This document shows positions 40,501-55,500 of a stretch of 64,000 bases of DNA, one piece after another. Numbering within the stretch: position 1 is the first letter of the stretch; the number at the start of each line of letters is the position of its first letter. The notes below the pieces were generated by a model. The model was not told the DNA's origin, made no database searches, and was given only the letters and a program-made list of their open reading frames with translations. The stretch is from Catonia carolina. Its lineage: Eukaryota; Arthropoda; Insecta; Hemiptera; Achilidae. The stretch lies in the NCBI GenBank assembly GCA_035578175.1, contig JAQMRL010000011.1, positions 6,025,501 through 6,089,500 on the forward strand, read 5' to 3'. The position numbers and the translations under genes are program-made.

Positions 40501-43469
40501 AACGCTAAATGAGAGAAATTGGTTAAAATATTAAAATATCAAATAAATTAAAATATTACATCACGGACAAACAATAAAAGAAACAAACAACTTCATATAC
40601 TATTCTCCAGCATCACCGCGAAAATAATACAATTTCAACAATATCGGAAGTTTATTCATCTTCATCTTTATTCATCTTCTTCTTCTTCCTCTTCTTCTTC
40701 ATCGTCTCCTTGATAGAGAATTCTGCTTCAAATCTTCAATAAAATACTACAGGACCTGTTCCGGCATCCACCAGCTACACAACATCTCGATTTGTGCCCT
40801 CCGGACAGTTGGCGACTTCCGACCAGTCGAGGTTCTGGTCAAGACCGATCGTACACAACTCCACCATACATCAAGTTACAAAAAATTAGTAAAAACCTAC
40901 AGGTATCTATAAATCAAAATTGTAAATGTGTACACATATTTTTATTTTATTTAATTGTCTTTATTTTGTATTTTAACAGGGTGTGTCTCGACTATATATA
41001 TTTTTAATTAAAATGATAAGACGTAATAATCACATTCTGTGTAATTTTTTATAAACCACCTATTTCCACTAAACCATCTAACGAACCTCACGCAAAAGAA
41101 ATAGATTTAAAATTAATCATAAAAACCGATATAGTACAAAAGTGGCAAACCCTATTGGGGGGACTTTTGGTTATAAAAAAAGAGAAGAGTACACTATACT
41201 TAGAGGACATACAGTATATTGCAGAATCTTTGGTAGGTCAACTGTTCAAATATAACTGTTTGTTACCGTAAATGGAAATGTGGGTTTCTTGAAAACGCCA
41301 TCGAACTGTTCACACGGCTGAACAAAATCTAATATGCAATATAATAAAATGCTGTGAATTTGAAGCTAAACAAAATATCTTTCCGTACTTCTTTACAAAA
41401 GTTGTGAATGAACAGCTAACTACTGTGATGTTTCTCTTTCCACAATTCGAAACATAAAGAAAGAAGTTAAAGACAGTGAAGAAGATAATTCTTCATCAAC
41501 AGCTCTTTGACTCTTGGTAAAAAAAGGAAATGGTTATATCAATAAGAAAGTGATGCAGACATGTGAAAGGTTTATTACCGGTTTTGAAAGAAAGGCTAAA
41601 TTTCAGTTGGAAACTTAGTACGTTAAGAAACATTTTAAAGGAAATGGGGTTTAAGTGGAAAAAGTGTCAGTCACAACGAAGTATATTAATTGAAAGGCAA
41701 CACGTGGTTAACGAACAGTGCAATGCACGGTAGTAAAATACACAGTAGTGTCTCACTGTTGAGGTTGGTAGCACTGTTAGATTTTTCTTCCCTTCCTCAC
41801 AGCCCATCCATATGCAAACGGCATTCTCTGACTCACTATCTATACCATTGGTATTGTAAAGTACAGTAAAACCTCTCTAATTCGTCACTCTCTAATTCAT
41901 CACCTTCTATAATTCGTCAGCCCTCCCCAGTTCATTATAGGAAAATATTTCTGCAGAGTTTGATATTTTCTGAAAATGAAACGCAGGTTCAAGAATTTTG
42001 GAAAAGTATACAATCAAAGATGCTATATATAACATATCACAAGCATGGCATAACATTTCGAAAACAACACTTAAGTCTTGTTGGAACAATCTGTGGGCTG
42101 ACCGAGAAGAAACTAGTAGCATCCGTTCTTACAATGAAACAAACAATGTCTTATCAGAATTAAAAGAAGTGTGCCAGAGTATACCTGTGACTAAAAATAT
42201 TACCGACGAGGAATTAGTTGAATGGATAGAGCAAGATGCTAACGAACTTGGGTATGAGATTTTAAGTGACAAAGAAATTGTGGCCTACGTTCAAAACAAA
42301 GATTCACCTGTTGAGGAAGATAGCAACGAAGAATATGTTTCAAGCCCTGAAAATATTGGTACGAATCGAGAAATAGAAGGAATGCTGACGAAGTGCATCG
42401 AATGGTATGAGAGACAGAAAGAAGCAGAGTTATCAAAATTAATTGTAATACGACAAATTCGCCAGTTGGCTGTGGAAAAAGAAAAGAACTCGCAGATAGA
42501 AAAGAAGATAACCCACTTTTTCAAGAAATAAATTTGGCATTTTACATACATACATATTAGTGTAATTAAGTATACTTTTTCGATTGTAATTTTATATTCG
42601 GTAACGTGTACTGTGTTTTGCGTTCTACAAATTAGAAAATGTAAGTACAACCATGTACAGAATTTCTGAAGTAGTATAAAACTAGATACGTAGACTAATA
42701 CAAATTTACTGTAGTTATAGGACTTAGAATTACTTATTGTGTTTATCGTTAATGTAAGTTTCATTTATGTAATTCGACTTTTATGGAACTAATATACGTA
42801 CGAGTATGTTATTTATTAACCGTTCATAGCAAATTCCGTAATTCGTCACTTTCTGTATTTCGTCACTCCTTCGGTCCCGAACGAGACGAATTAGAGAGGT
42901 TCCACTGTATGTCCAAAGAATGCAGTGGATTGATAGCTCCTAAGATTGTTCTTTTTCCATCCAGCAAATAGTAGAAGAAAAGTTTGCCCTTAGAATCTTG
43001 GATACAGGGAATCCAAGATGCTGTTGTAACTAGGAATCTCAGGAAGGGTGACTGGGAAGACAAGATAATCGGCTGCAGGATGCGAGAAGTGGAGAAATCT
43101 GTAGGACCTCCACAAAAGAGTAAAAGTTAGTTTTACTACAATTAATTTTTTGTTTTGTTTTATAGAATGTTTTCCGAAGGTGGGAATTATAATTGGGAGG
43201 AAACTAAATTTATTGGTAACGAGATTGTGAATCTAGCAAAGAGTTTAGATAAATCTGAAAATGTTTTAATGAATTTATTGCAGAAAGAAATACCGGATAA
43301 GTTGGCGCAGTATTCTGTAGATTCTGAAAGGTAAATTTTTGTAGTATAGTCTTGTGTTTACAATTTGTATTTCTCTCGAATTATTATTAATTGTCAGTTG
43401 TATTGAGGAATTCCTCAAGTACACAATTAAATTTTTTGATGTCTAATGTCGTGGAATGTACTTATAATA

Positions 43470-43509
<40 letters not shown>

Positions 43510-46500
43510 CGAGTTTATTGGCAATAGAATCAATATTGAAACATTGAACACAAAATATGGTATAATTAACAGAAAGCCACACTTCAAATATCTAGGTGAA
43601 TTTATAGAGCCCACAGGAGCAGAGGAGATATCGCAGGTTAACAGGCTACAAAAGACCAAAAGAGCACTGTGGATGATACAGAATTTATATAACAAGAAGT
43701 TGATGTCAAGAAACACCAAGATCCGCCACTACAACACAGTTATCAAACCCGCTTTCCTGTATGCAAGTGAGACACTAACATTAAATAAGAAACACGAGCT
43801 GGAAGACATAAAAAAAGAAGAAAGGAAAATAATCCAAAAGATCCTTGGTGCTAGGCAAACAGAAAACGGGTTCAGATTACAACCAAACCAGACCGTAGAA
43901 AAATTCTCAAATGTAGAAGCTGACATTAGAAAGAGACGTATGAAATTCTTTGGACACATAAAGTGGTTACCAGAAAACAGGCTAACAAGAAAATATTGGA
44001 GTATACAACGTCTCTCAAAAAAATGCCACCGTGGATAAGTGAAATCTATAAAGATCTCAGGAAAGCGAAAATAACAGAACAAGACATCGTAGATAGGAAC
44101 ATATTTAGGAACAAGGTGGACAGATGGGAGATAGAGCCAGAGCAGCCAAAGCAGAAGCAGCACAGGCCAAAGTGGTCAGAAGAAAGGAAACAGGCTTTCT
44201 CAAAACGGATGCGAGAGTACTGGGTGGACAAAAAGAACAACAAGAAAAAAAATGATTCAGTTTGCTTATCGCCTTCCTTTAAGGGAGAATACGCTAATAA
44301 TAATAATAATAATAATAATAATGCTTTATTTTCGTAACAAAAAATAAGACTTACAAAAACGTTTACACACATTTTTTTACGGCTTGGCTCAATGCAGCCG
44401 ACAGCCGGAGGAATGTACTTATATTTAAGATGCCTTACCTTCATTTGAAAACTTAAATACCAACTATATTGACCGAACTTTTATCTGAAAGTTACTTTTA
44501 AACAGCAACTATACCTATTATGAAATTGATTAATTTTTGTTGTAATTTATGATGGCCTACCTTGGTCATTTATACAGAGGTAATAAGTATGAGGTTCTCG
44601 GATAATTCTCAAGGGTAAAGTTGAGGACAGCTGCAAACCTGGGCAAAAGAAATGCTCATGGTTGAAGAATATTAGAGACTGGATAAACATGATTACACAC
44701 ATTTTTTTGGGCCTATATTAACTGTATTAATTAAACTTATATAACAAAAAAGCCTTATAATGGGATACAAAAATCAGGCACTATCAGAGAGTGGTAAGAC
44801 TGGAAGCATTGTAAGGAGCATGTTGAAAGGTGGTATCAATAAAATAATGAAAATAAAACGGACAATAGTTCTAAACATACTAAGATCTAAGAAGGAATAA
44901 GACAACTGCAATAGGCCCCTTTCAAACAAAGAGATGTGAGGTATATCGAAAATATAATCCATGTAATGAAAAAAGGAGACTTGTATTTTTGTGACTTGTG
45001 GCAAGAATGAACGATAGCAAATGGACAAAATAAGTTTTCGATAAAATAAAAATCAAACCAGTATAGAGAGATAAAATCTTAAAACCAAACCAGCATGGTT
45101 CACATTAACATTGAATGACCATAGATGCAAAAATTAATGCAGAAGACATACAGAAAAGGGAAATTAATAAAAAAAAACCAGAGCGTGGACTTCAGTGGAG
45201 AAAGAAGAGACGTTAACCCCATAACATTGAACAACTTAAGAAGGAAAGATCCGAAAGCATAAAGAGGTTGTGGGAGAAAAGGAAACATGAGCAAAACATG
45301 AAGAAGTAATTAAAATATTGGTTCAGAATGCTCTGTGTACGGGCTATTTGGGGAAAAAAATTATAAAAATCCACCAGATATGGTCAAAAATTGAGTAAAA
45401 ACACTTACCATTCATTCTGGTTTATCTGTAGCATGGAATGTACCATATTATCCTAATAGAAATAAGTTTTTTTTTTATTGAGTAATGATGCCTACATGAG
45501 CCTTGGGCTTGTGCGTAGGTAATGATATGAGGTGATTTACAGATGAAGAAATGCCAGTTTATTCCAAATAAACTGTCAAAACTGAAAGGTATTTTGTTGA
45601 AGTTTATTAAAGTATTATCATAAAACTTATGACAGTATCATATTTAGTATTTATTGTGCTATATATTCTGTTTCAGTATTGTTAATATTATACTTATTTT
45701 CATTTTCAGTTTGAAAATTTTTGAAAGAAAACTTATTTTAAAACGACAAATAGAAAAAGAATTCGCTTTGCTCTCTAATAAACTTAGGAGTGCCACTTAT
45801 GATTTGAAACTCGAAGGAAAGCTTCTAAAAGAAGCTGCGGAGAATTGTATGTTTAATAACGATACAGAACAATTTAAAGATTTATTAGATGATGTAATAA
45901 TTAAAATAACAACAAGAATGAATAATTTAACTTTTCCTGAAGCAACTGAAAAACTAGGTTTGTAAATTTTTTCCTTAATATCCAATGATCCAGCACCATC
46001 ATGCATACGCACTTACATAATAAATTTGTTTTACGTTACTGTGCTATAGGGGGGTGGGGATGTGCTTGTTTGTTGTGGTTTGACAATGTAGTAGGCGTAC
46101 TAGATTTTAGTAGTCAATTTTTTTAAAGGAGACGTAAATTTACAAATACAGCAGGACGTAACTAAACTGTAAAAACACTGTATTGTATTTCAATTAATAG
46201 AAGGCACTGTAGGCCTTCTGTAGTTATGCCGCTGTATTGCTTTACTTAACTGTATTTGAAATGTAGTGTACAATAAGAAATAAGTTTTGTTCTATACTGC
46301 ACAATGGTTTTTGAGTTGAAACGTTTATCTTTATGTTCCTGGTAAAAAATCTTCTTCTTCTTAAAGTTCCATCTCCTATCGGAGGTTGGATATCATAATG
46401 GCTATGGTCACTTTGCTGGCTGCTGCTCTGAATAGTTGCAATGAACTACAGTTGAACCATTCTCTAAGATTCCTCAGCCAGGAGATGCGTCTTCTTCCTA

Positions 46501-49500
46501 CGCCTCTTTTTCCTCGGATCCTTCCCTGCATAATAATTCTCAGCAACTCATATTTTTCTCCTCTGGTTATGTGACCCAAATATTCTAGTTTTCTTGTTTT
46601 TATACTCTTCATAACTTTCAACTCCTTATTTAAACGTTGTAGCACCTCAACATTGGTAACCTTTTGGACCCACTGAATTTTTAACATTCTCCTGTAACAC
46701 CACATTTCGAACGCTTCTATCTTCTTTATGTGTTGTTTCTTCAATGTCCAAGCTTCCATTCCATATAGTACGATAGAAAATACATAACATCTTAGAGCCC
46801 TCAATCTGAGAGGCATCTGAAGGTCTTTGTTTGTTAGCATTGTCTTCAATTTTATGAATGCTTGCCTTGCAGTTTCAATTCGTACTAAACAATTCGTTGG
46901 TAAAAAATACAGTACTGTATTTGCATTCTAACATCATGTTGCACCTACATTTACTGTATGAATTACGATTCATTGATCACCCACGATATCTGATGATCCG
47001 GTACTGGAAAAGTCCCGAATGTTCTAGATTATCAGAAGTCTACTGTAGTACATTCATTTAATAAATTATAATTTTAATGTTAATATAAATTAATGTTCAG
47101 TCTGTTTAAAGATTTGTGAGCATAAGTTTATCTGAAAAGGTTGAATCCAAATTTTCAACTTGTAATATTTTAAAATTATTTGAGCTGTCTATAAAATCTG
47201 TATCTATCTCTCTATAAATACTTGACATTTATGTATAGTTTAGTATTGGATGAGGAACTTTTAAAATAATTTTAAAATCTTTGTTGCCCACAAATTCAAC
47301 TTTTGATGGTTGTAAATTGGTAATGTGATATCCAGTGCCTTAACACTGAAATATTTCATTGCAGTAAATGTCTGATTACCCTTATAAAAATTCTTTTAAA
47401 TTTAGTTCTTTTTCTACTGCCCATACTTAAGCACTTGTGTTGTGGTACTTGTCTTCTTGTAGCTCTTCAGACCTTAAGTGTGGATAGTTTGGGCCATATT
47501 ATACTGATAGAGCTATTGTTTATTTAGTATTGAAATAGCATTTTTTTGTTTATCTGGATTTTCCAGATTGAAACCTAGATCAGGCCCAGTACTATCCGGT
47601 TGAATGGGAAGTTACTGTATTTATTTATGCTTTCCAGAATTTTGTCATATTGATATTGAAACTGAAAGCACTGTTAATACTGAAAAAGAAACGGGAGGGA
47701 AAAGTAAAAAAGAAACAAAAAGTGAATCGGAAAAATCAGAAAAGAAACAGACTGCAAAGAAAGAAAAACCAAAAGAAAGCATTGTGTTCAAAGATGTGAA
47801 GAAACAGTTATATTTTCATACTAATTCCGATGAATTGACTGAAACAAAGGATAACTATTTATCAGTTACAAAGGATGCAATTTCCAAACGACTGGGAGTA
47901 TTACAGGATTTATTAAAGGTTTTTATCTCTTTTACATTTGTTGTTCCAATTTTTGTGTTAAATATAGTTTTAATTTTTTTTTCTACTTGCATCCAGGAGA
48001 CTCCAAAGGGAGTATAGGACATATCAAGATAAAACTGATAAACTGAAAGTTTATCACCAATGATAAATTCATCACTTACCACCAGAAAATTGTTTTTGCT
48101 ACTGCTTACTTCAGTAGGCTTGTCATGGACCCCATTGAATCAAATATCACACAAAATAAAAAAAAAAATTAAACACAATGATAAATTCATCACTTACAAA
48201 TAATTTTTTCCTGCTACTGCTTTACTCAGTAGGCTTGCAAGAACCCCTTTGTATCAAATAGTACACAATATTTGTTTAATTAGAAGTTAAATATTTTTCA
48301 ATCAAAACTATTTAGAAAGGAATTTGTGCACACTGTAAAATGTTTCATCAATCAAATATTGTTTTAGCTTTTTTTTAAAATGACTTAAATTGTCACAACT
48401 TTTTAAACCTTGTGGCAATTTATTGATGTATGTTTTACCTATTAATGTTAATGAATGAATGAATTAAGTTAATGAACAATTTGGTAGTAGTTTTTTGCTT
48501 TTGGAAATTTTTCATGGTTTCTTCCCTAACCTGCTGTACATTTACCTTAGAATAGTTTTTCACTTGTCTGTGGTTGTCTTCATTCAGAAGCTTTGTGTTG
48601 TAATACAATGAAATCCTGTTATAGACATCCTGTCCATTTCCAACTCTCCTTTTCAAGTTGATAAAGAGTTATGATTATTTATGTTATTAGGTAGCATAAT
48701 AGCAGCAGAATCCATATTAATATAATTAGCTATAAAAAATCTTTTTATATTCATTGCTTTCTCTTTTACATTGCTTCTTTTTCTTTTTTCTTTACTCACG
48801 AGTACTTCCGTGGTGCGCAACGCTTCATTAGGTAATATCACAAAAGCTTCCAGAAATATTATGAATAATGTTCTTTTGTCGTTTGAATTCAGACTGTTTA
48901 TAAAATAGGAAACTTTACTGCTATTGCTATCTGTGTTAGTGCATGGAACTAATATTTTATTATATATATTATGATAGATTTTAGCCAATTGTCATTATCT
49001 ATAATAATAATTCAATAAATGAACAAGTCCAGTTTGAGTCTTGTGACAAAATTAACGTTCCCTAACTTTAACGATGCTAAAGGAGTGCGATCTATCGAAA
49101 TGTCCAGACAAACAACGGATGTTTATGGTAATGGGATCTCCGCTGTGCCATTTAAAACAAATGGTGTGGATTGTTGTCCAGCGGCATTGTGCTTCTGCAT
49201 AAAAATGCATGACTACATTCTGCTGCAACAGTTTTGATGGAAGCTTTCTGATTATCCGCTCTATAGCCTGGACTTGGCCCCGAGTGATTTCCATCTGTTT
49301 CCCAAACTGAAGGGCTTTTTGGGTAGTAATCTGTATGAAAATGATGACAAACTGAAAGAGGATATTATTGAGTGGTTAAACAACTTGGTGGCAATTGAGT
49401 ATGCAGAGGGTGTACAAAAATTGACTTGTGTTTAAATTTTTACAATGAATATATAGGAAAATAGTTTAAGTATCCAAGTATGTTGTAAAAAATAGTTTTG

Positions 49501-52500
49501 TTTGACTATAATAAAAAAAATTTAAAATTAAGAAAAACGTTCCTTACTTTCCGAATGACTCTCGTATAAAATAAAATTGAAATCTGATTTAGTTTGCTGG
49601 TTTATATAATTCTTGTTTTTCATTTTGTATTTTTAGGAAATTGCAACAATAGATGCCAGTAAAGTTGATGATCCATCACCAGTCATTCAAGAATATGAAG
49701 AAACATTAGGAACATTTTTAAATGATTTAAAAAGTTATAATTTACAATGTGAAGAAGTCTGGCTGACTGAAGTTGTTGGTAATCCAGATTAACATTGTAT
49801 TATATTTACAAACAAATTATAACCAAAAATAAAATATCTTATTGCCGGCCGCATTGGTGCTATTAGTAATATGCTCGCCTCTCATCATGCGGTCCTGTGT
49901 TCGAATCCCACTCAGGCACGGCATATTTTCATACGTTACAAAAAATCATTTCATCCTCCATTGTACAATAGTTACACCCCAACGTCGTCGCTAATGACCG
50001 TTGTAGTTGATGCGACGTTAAATAAATAAATTTAAAAAAAAAATTCTTACTGGATGTGACTGAAGTAGAAAAAAACAAAAGTGTATTTAACACTGAATGA
50101 AAGAAAATAAAATTTGTATGTTGGATGATTTTTAACCTCAATTCTATTAATAGGCGTCTGAGTTAATAAGTATTGTCTGTTTGAATTTATAGATTTGTTA
50201 TTGTGTGGAATTCAAACATTTATTGTAATTGAATCGCTAACTGCAGAAACCATGTGAATTGGACATTTTTCACAAAATACTTCTTCATAAATTTTTTTCA
50301 GTTTATATGTAAACCTATCGTTTAAACGAGAAATGGGTTTCTTTAGTTAGGGTAAGTGCTCCCACTGAAGTAATTTAAGAAATTTTGTCAGTAAAAAATC
50401 ATAGCAATTCGCAAGAAATATAATATATATATTGCTTCATAATTTACATAAAAAGCATTGACTTTTACTCTTCAAGATCCATTATTTAAATTTGTATAAA
50501 TAACAAAATAAACTATTCACCAATCTGAACTTTTTGTCCGAATCGCCAGTTTTGGTCAGTAAAAGAATTACGCAGGAAAATAATTAAATGCTGATAATTT
50601 AATTATACAGCATCAAAAGTTTTTTTATTTAAAAAAATATTCTAAAATTAAGTTGTTAATTTAAGAAAAAATTACATACTTAACATTAAAAATCAGTTTT
50701 TAGTATATACTGAAATTATCATACTAAATAATATTAACAACTTTAGAATACCTAATTAAAAATTAATATACAATATAATTCTATTTTATATAATAAATTT
50801 CACTGACCCTTTTTTAATCTGCCTTAATTTTTATTATTCACTTACATGTGTTTCGGTGGATCCACTGTCATCAGAGTAAATATATCTTTGAAACTAAATT
50901 TTTTTAAATCTATAGATGTTACATCTTCAGTCATTTGTATAAAATTTTATACATTTTTTTACAAGATGTAACATATTCCATAGAATTTTAAGTCAGTTTT
51001 ATACAAATGACTGAAGATGTATCATCTTCTGTAGATTTTTAATAAATAAAGTTTTAGTTTCAATTATATGTTATTTACTCTGATGATGGTGGATCCACCG
51101 AAACACGTGTAAGTGAAAATAAAAGTTGACGCAGTTAAAAAGAAAGGTTAGTGAAATTTATTATATAAATTCATTTGATAAAATAGAATTAATTTCAAAC
51201 TGCAGGATGCATTATAAAGATTTATTTTTGAATATTCCATAGATTTAAAAAAATGTTAGTTTCGAAGATATTATATACTCTGAAGATAGTGGATCCACCG
51301 AAACACGTGTAAGTGAATAATAAAAATTAAGGCAGCTTAAAAAAGGTTAGTGAAATTTATTATATAAAATAGAATTAATTTCAAGCTGCAGGATCCACTA
51401 TAAAGATTTATTTTTTACACAGTATAAGATAATAATAAATTTTAATTAAAGCTATTTAAAAACAAATTTTAAATGAATTGTCTGAATTTGTTAACCTCTG
51501 GGACGCGAAACATTTCACGATTGTTTTTAATGACAGGTTTTTAAATAATTTCCATGATATCAGTAATATTATAATACCAGTGGATAGGTAGTATTTTTGG
51601 GCACTTCCACTCTCAATCTCATTCATCTACATGACATGCACTAAACATTCTTCCCTTAATTTGTTTTACTAGTCCAGTAAAATAATCTCCTTCATAGCAC
51701 ATGATAACGAACTGGCAAAACTCCAGAAGTCCGCTCAACTGTGTCTTCTTAGTTCATCCATTTCTGAATAGGATGATTCTAATTTTTTATTTTCAATATG
51801 TCTTATTATCAGCTTTGTGTTTCTTTTTTCTTCCTGCAAAACCCTTTTTCTTTTTCTTTGAACTGGATGTACTTTTCATACTCTTTACTTATTACAATAC
51901 TAGGGACATACCCGGTGTTTCTTTTTCCTCTAGCTTAGACATAGTTTCAACTTTAGGTCATTTAACCACAACGTTAAATATTTCATTATATTTGGTAATA
52001 TCACCTTCATAATCAATTTGCTTCATCTTTGCTTCCCTGTAACCAGTCTGTAATTCAGGCTTAATTTTAGTTTCTAAATACTCATGAACCACGGTAAGTC
52101 ACAGGTAATTCAAAATTTTCATTTTTAATAGTTTCCAGTTTTTTTCTGCACTTGGTGAAATCAATTTCATTCGGATTGAATGGACACAGTCCACATAATT
52201 TGAATCCTTTTTTAATGTTTTCGATATTTCATGAAATACATACTTAAATAAGTTATAAATGAGGTGATTTTAATCTTAAGAGCCATTTTTTAGAAAAACA
52301 CAAAAAAGTGAAAAATTTCATGAATTAACTGCTATTCTCATTGAGCAATTTTAATGGAAATGTTCATTTTTGATCTCTTCGTGTTTTCTAACCGAAATTC
52401 CAAATTTAAAATTCATAAAATCTTTTATTTTTGAGTTTTTAGTTCATAAACATTTACAGAACAATCGGTAAAAACATTATTTTTGGGCTTAGGGTACCTG

Positions 52501-55500
52501 AAAACTTGTGTTTCTGGTGAAAACTCTATTTCGAAATGTCTTCATGAAGACGTGACTTTCCTTATTTATATTTTGTTCAGGACAAGAGAAAGCAAAAATA
52601 AACTACACTGTATGACTACAAAACTTAGAGGGAGTTCCAGAAGCAAAGGAAATTGCTGTCCGTTTACAAACTTATCATTTGTACTGCCATTGGCATTTAG
52701 ATATACACGAATGCCTGTTCATGTTAGTTTATTCTAGTATTTTGTATAAAAATAACCATTTGTGTTCTGTTGTTTGGGGATTATTACTTTTTTACTCAAT
52801 AGTATTTTTTGTTTAACATTTTCATTACATCTTCAAGTATAACTGAAATTTGTTTTATTTCTTTCAGACTTTCTTCAACTGGTTATCGTATTACAGTTAC
52901 AATGTAGTGAGTTCATCGATTTAGAAATTGATGAAATCTATAGGAAGAAACTGACTAAAATTGAAGAATATGAGGTACAATTTAAATTTATTTTTATTTT
53001 GACTATGTTATATATTGCTGCCGACTGGGGCTGAAGACATGTGGCAAAACCTTGCTTGTGAATTTGGTGGCCCTGAAAAGGGTAGTTTAATTGGTCGGCA
53101 GCCCTGAGAAGGACTGTTCTATGTAATGGGTTGGTGGCCCTGAAAAGGGTCGGATGTGTTTTGCTGTTGGCCCTAAAAAGGACCGTTGTAGTTGGTGGCC
53201 GGTTGGAAGCGGTGTGCTGACAGCGGTGCCCAAAGAGTGACAGCTCGGCTATCGGGTTCAGGCCAAGCTCTCCCTCAGGTGCAGTTTAGTCCCCACTGCA
53301 GCATGACAGTAGTTGCCTCTAGAGCCCTGCAGTGTCAATTCGGCCAATAACGCAACTGAGGTGGTTCTTTTCAGTTCCCCGGTGAACTCAATTTTCACCA
53401 TGGCACATTCCTTACTTGTATTTACATCAACAGACCGGGACATTTGACGTTATTTTAATTTATAAAAAAAATTAAATTTTTTTTATATAAAGTTTCAGTT
53501 TTTGGAGTAGGCATTCATGGAAAAATTAAAAAAAAATTAATAATCTATATATTTTAAAATGACTCTGTCTATCAATCAGGAACACATCAATAAATAACTG
53601 GTTAAAATTTGAAGATTTTCTGGCCATAAATAACGGAGAAAACGGGTCAAACATTAACATGAGCTAACATAGCAGTTCTGATTCCTCGTAAGTGGATTTG
53701 TTAAAGAAACTAGTTTTATCTCCTTGGTTTCACTACACGCAACTTTTTCTATGAGTCAGTTTAAGAATATAGAGTTCTCTTTGGAAGGTACAGAAATAAT
53801 ATTTACTTCTGTAGGGTAGTTATTTCTTCATTCCTATCTCTTAAGAAAAAAATTCAAATTCCTTATTTTCCTACAGATCACTTGTAGGACATGCATGCCA
53901 ATCTTTAGTTCTTCAGGAGGGTATAGAAATAGGATGTTGTACTTCAAGTAGTAGTAACCATTTTTTAACCTGTAATATCCCATTGGTTGAAATACAAATG
54001 CTTTAGTTATTCTATTCAACTTTACGGAACAAATTTTCAGAATTTTAGCTGTCGAAGTTATCGGAAGTTTGAAAATTAGTGATAAGTGAGTGAGTCAGTG
54101 AGGACATTTGCTTTCATATATACTTTTCTGAGAGCACTTAGCATTTGCAGTTACAATCTCAATATAAATTTTATGCATTAGCATGATAAATTTTCACAAA
54201 ATAGAGTTACGCTGAAGCCATTTAAAATGATTTGTTAAAGTAATGACAATGAATTAAAGAGCAGAATATAATAATTTCTGGGAAATTTTTGTTAATTTAG
54301 TTTTGATGCAAATTCAATATTGATATCAGTTATCCTGTATTTTGTTTACTAGAAAACATACAACAAAGAGTTTGAAGATTTTGTTATTGAAGGAAACCGT
54401 TTAAGACAATCTGTAGAAATAAAATTGAAACCTCTTTTGGGTGCTCCATCTCTCAGATCTCTCTTAGATGAAATTAATAGTTTGGCTGGATCAACAAACT
54501 GTGATTTAGTTAAGGAATGTCTTAAACGGCTTAAAACATTTAAAGTAAGTTTTTTTTCAAGTGTTTAATAAATCATTATATTAATTCTATTAAATTCATT
54601 CCTTTATTAGATATGTTCCTTTATTCTTCATCACTGTAGTAGTAAATATTTCTTAGCACATAAGTTAGTGTTTAGAACTTCTTAACTATTGATATCTACC
54701 AGTTGTAGGTTCTAATGCATGTCAGAAAACTTTGCTGTGTTTTATGTGAGTATCAGTTCGGGTAATCAGATTGATTAGTTAGACTTCTTTTTAAGTTAAC
54801 TAAACTTTTTCCAAAATGCTTGGTAGGTTTAACCTATATAATGTATGCCATACTCATCTCGTTGGTTATTTGACGAGGAAACTAATGTAGTACTAGGAAA
54901 TGTAAGAGTACAATATGTGTCCAGTAAGTAAGTACTATTATGTTCTGATGCCACAACAGTGCTACTGTCATTGCTCCATGCCTTTTACTACTTTCGCTAG
55001 TTGCTGATTTTTATTCAGCAACCTGTTCAGTAGCCTATTTACTGATGCCATAACAATCGTGTTTTCTGTTTCCTATGAATGTTTATAATGTTCAAAACAG
55101 TTGTTGATGCACTTACCAGCTGTAAGATTCTTTCTGTTGGATGCAATGAAGGTTAAGCCTACTGAAGATTTATGATGAAAATGCTACAAGTGATCGAATG
55201 GTGTGAGGACAAACATCCACAATGAAGTACAGAGGAGGCAGGCTTTATTTTATGAATGATGGTTTAGTTAAGAAAGCAGATGAGAAAATTTGTGAGAACA
55301 GACAGTTCATGATGTAAGCGCTTTTAGATGAATTTCCATTTGTTCCTGCACATGAAGTGCCAGGTACATGGAAAACACTGAGAGTGATGATAACATGAAA
55401 AACATTGTAGTTACGGCTATCATCACTGGTAGTATGTTTCTTTGAGAAAAGTTTGGATAAAATGGGCTGTGTTCTTTCACGTAATAATAAAATTAGTATG

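Larger units (their letters stand above)
50785..51425. mobile_element. Penelope-type terminal repeats: one inverted and two tandem units
   Basis: A minus-sense unit (50785-50990) faces two plus-sense units whose hammerhead-like cores start exactly 200 bp apart (51080 and 51280). Each unit has aaggttagtgaaatttatta downstream of the core and ctgcaggat at its far end. No coding sequence is present. Confidence 0.7.

Noticed and set aside
44046..44444. Minus-strand ORF with poly-leucine
   Set aside because: It is the antisense of the AAT array and of the LINE coding frame.
49850..49925. Functional tRNA gene
   Set aside because: The B box is good, but the cloverleaf is not complete and the sequence continues into a SINE body found again at 12104.
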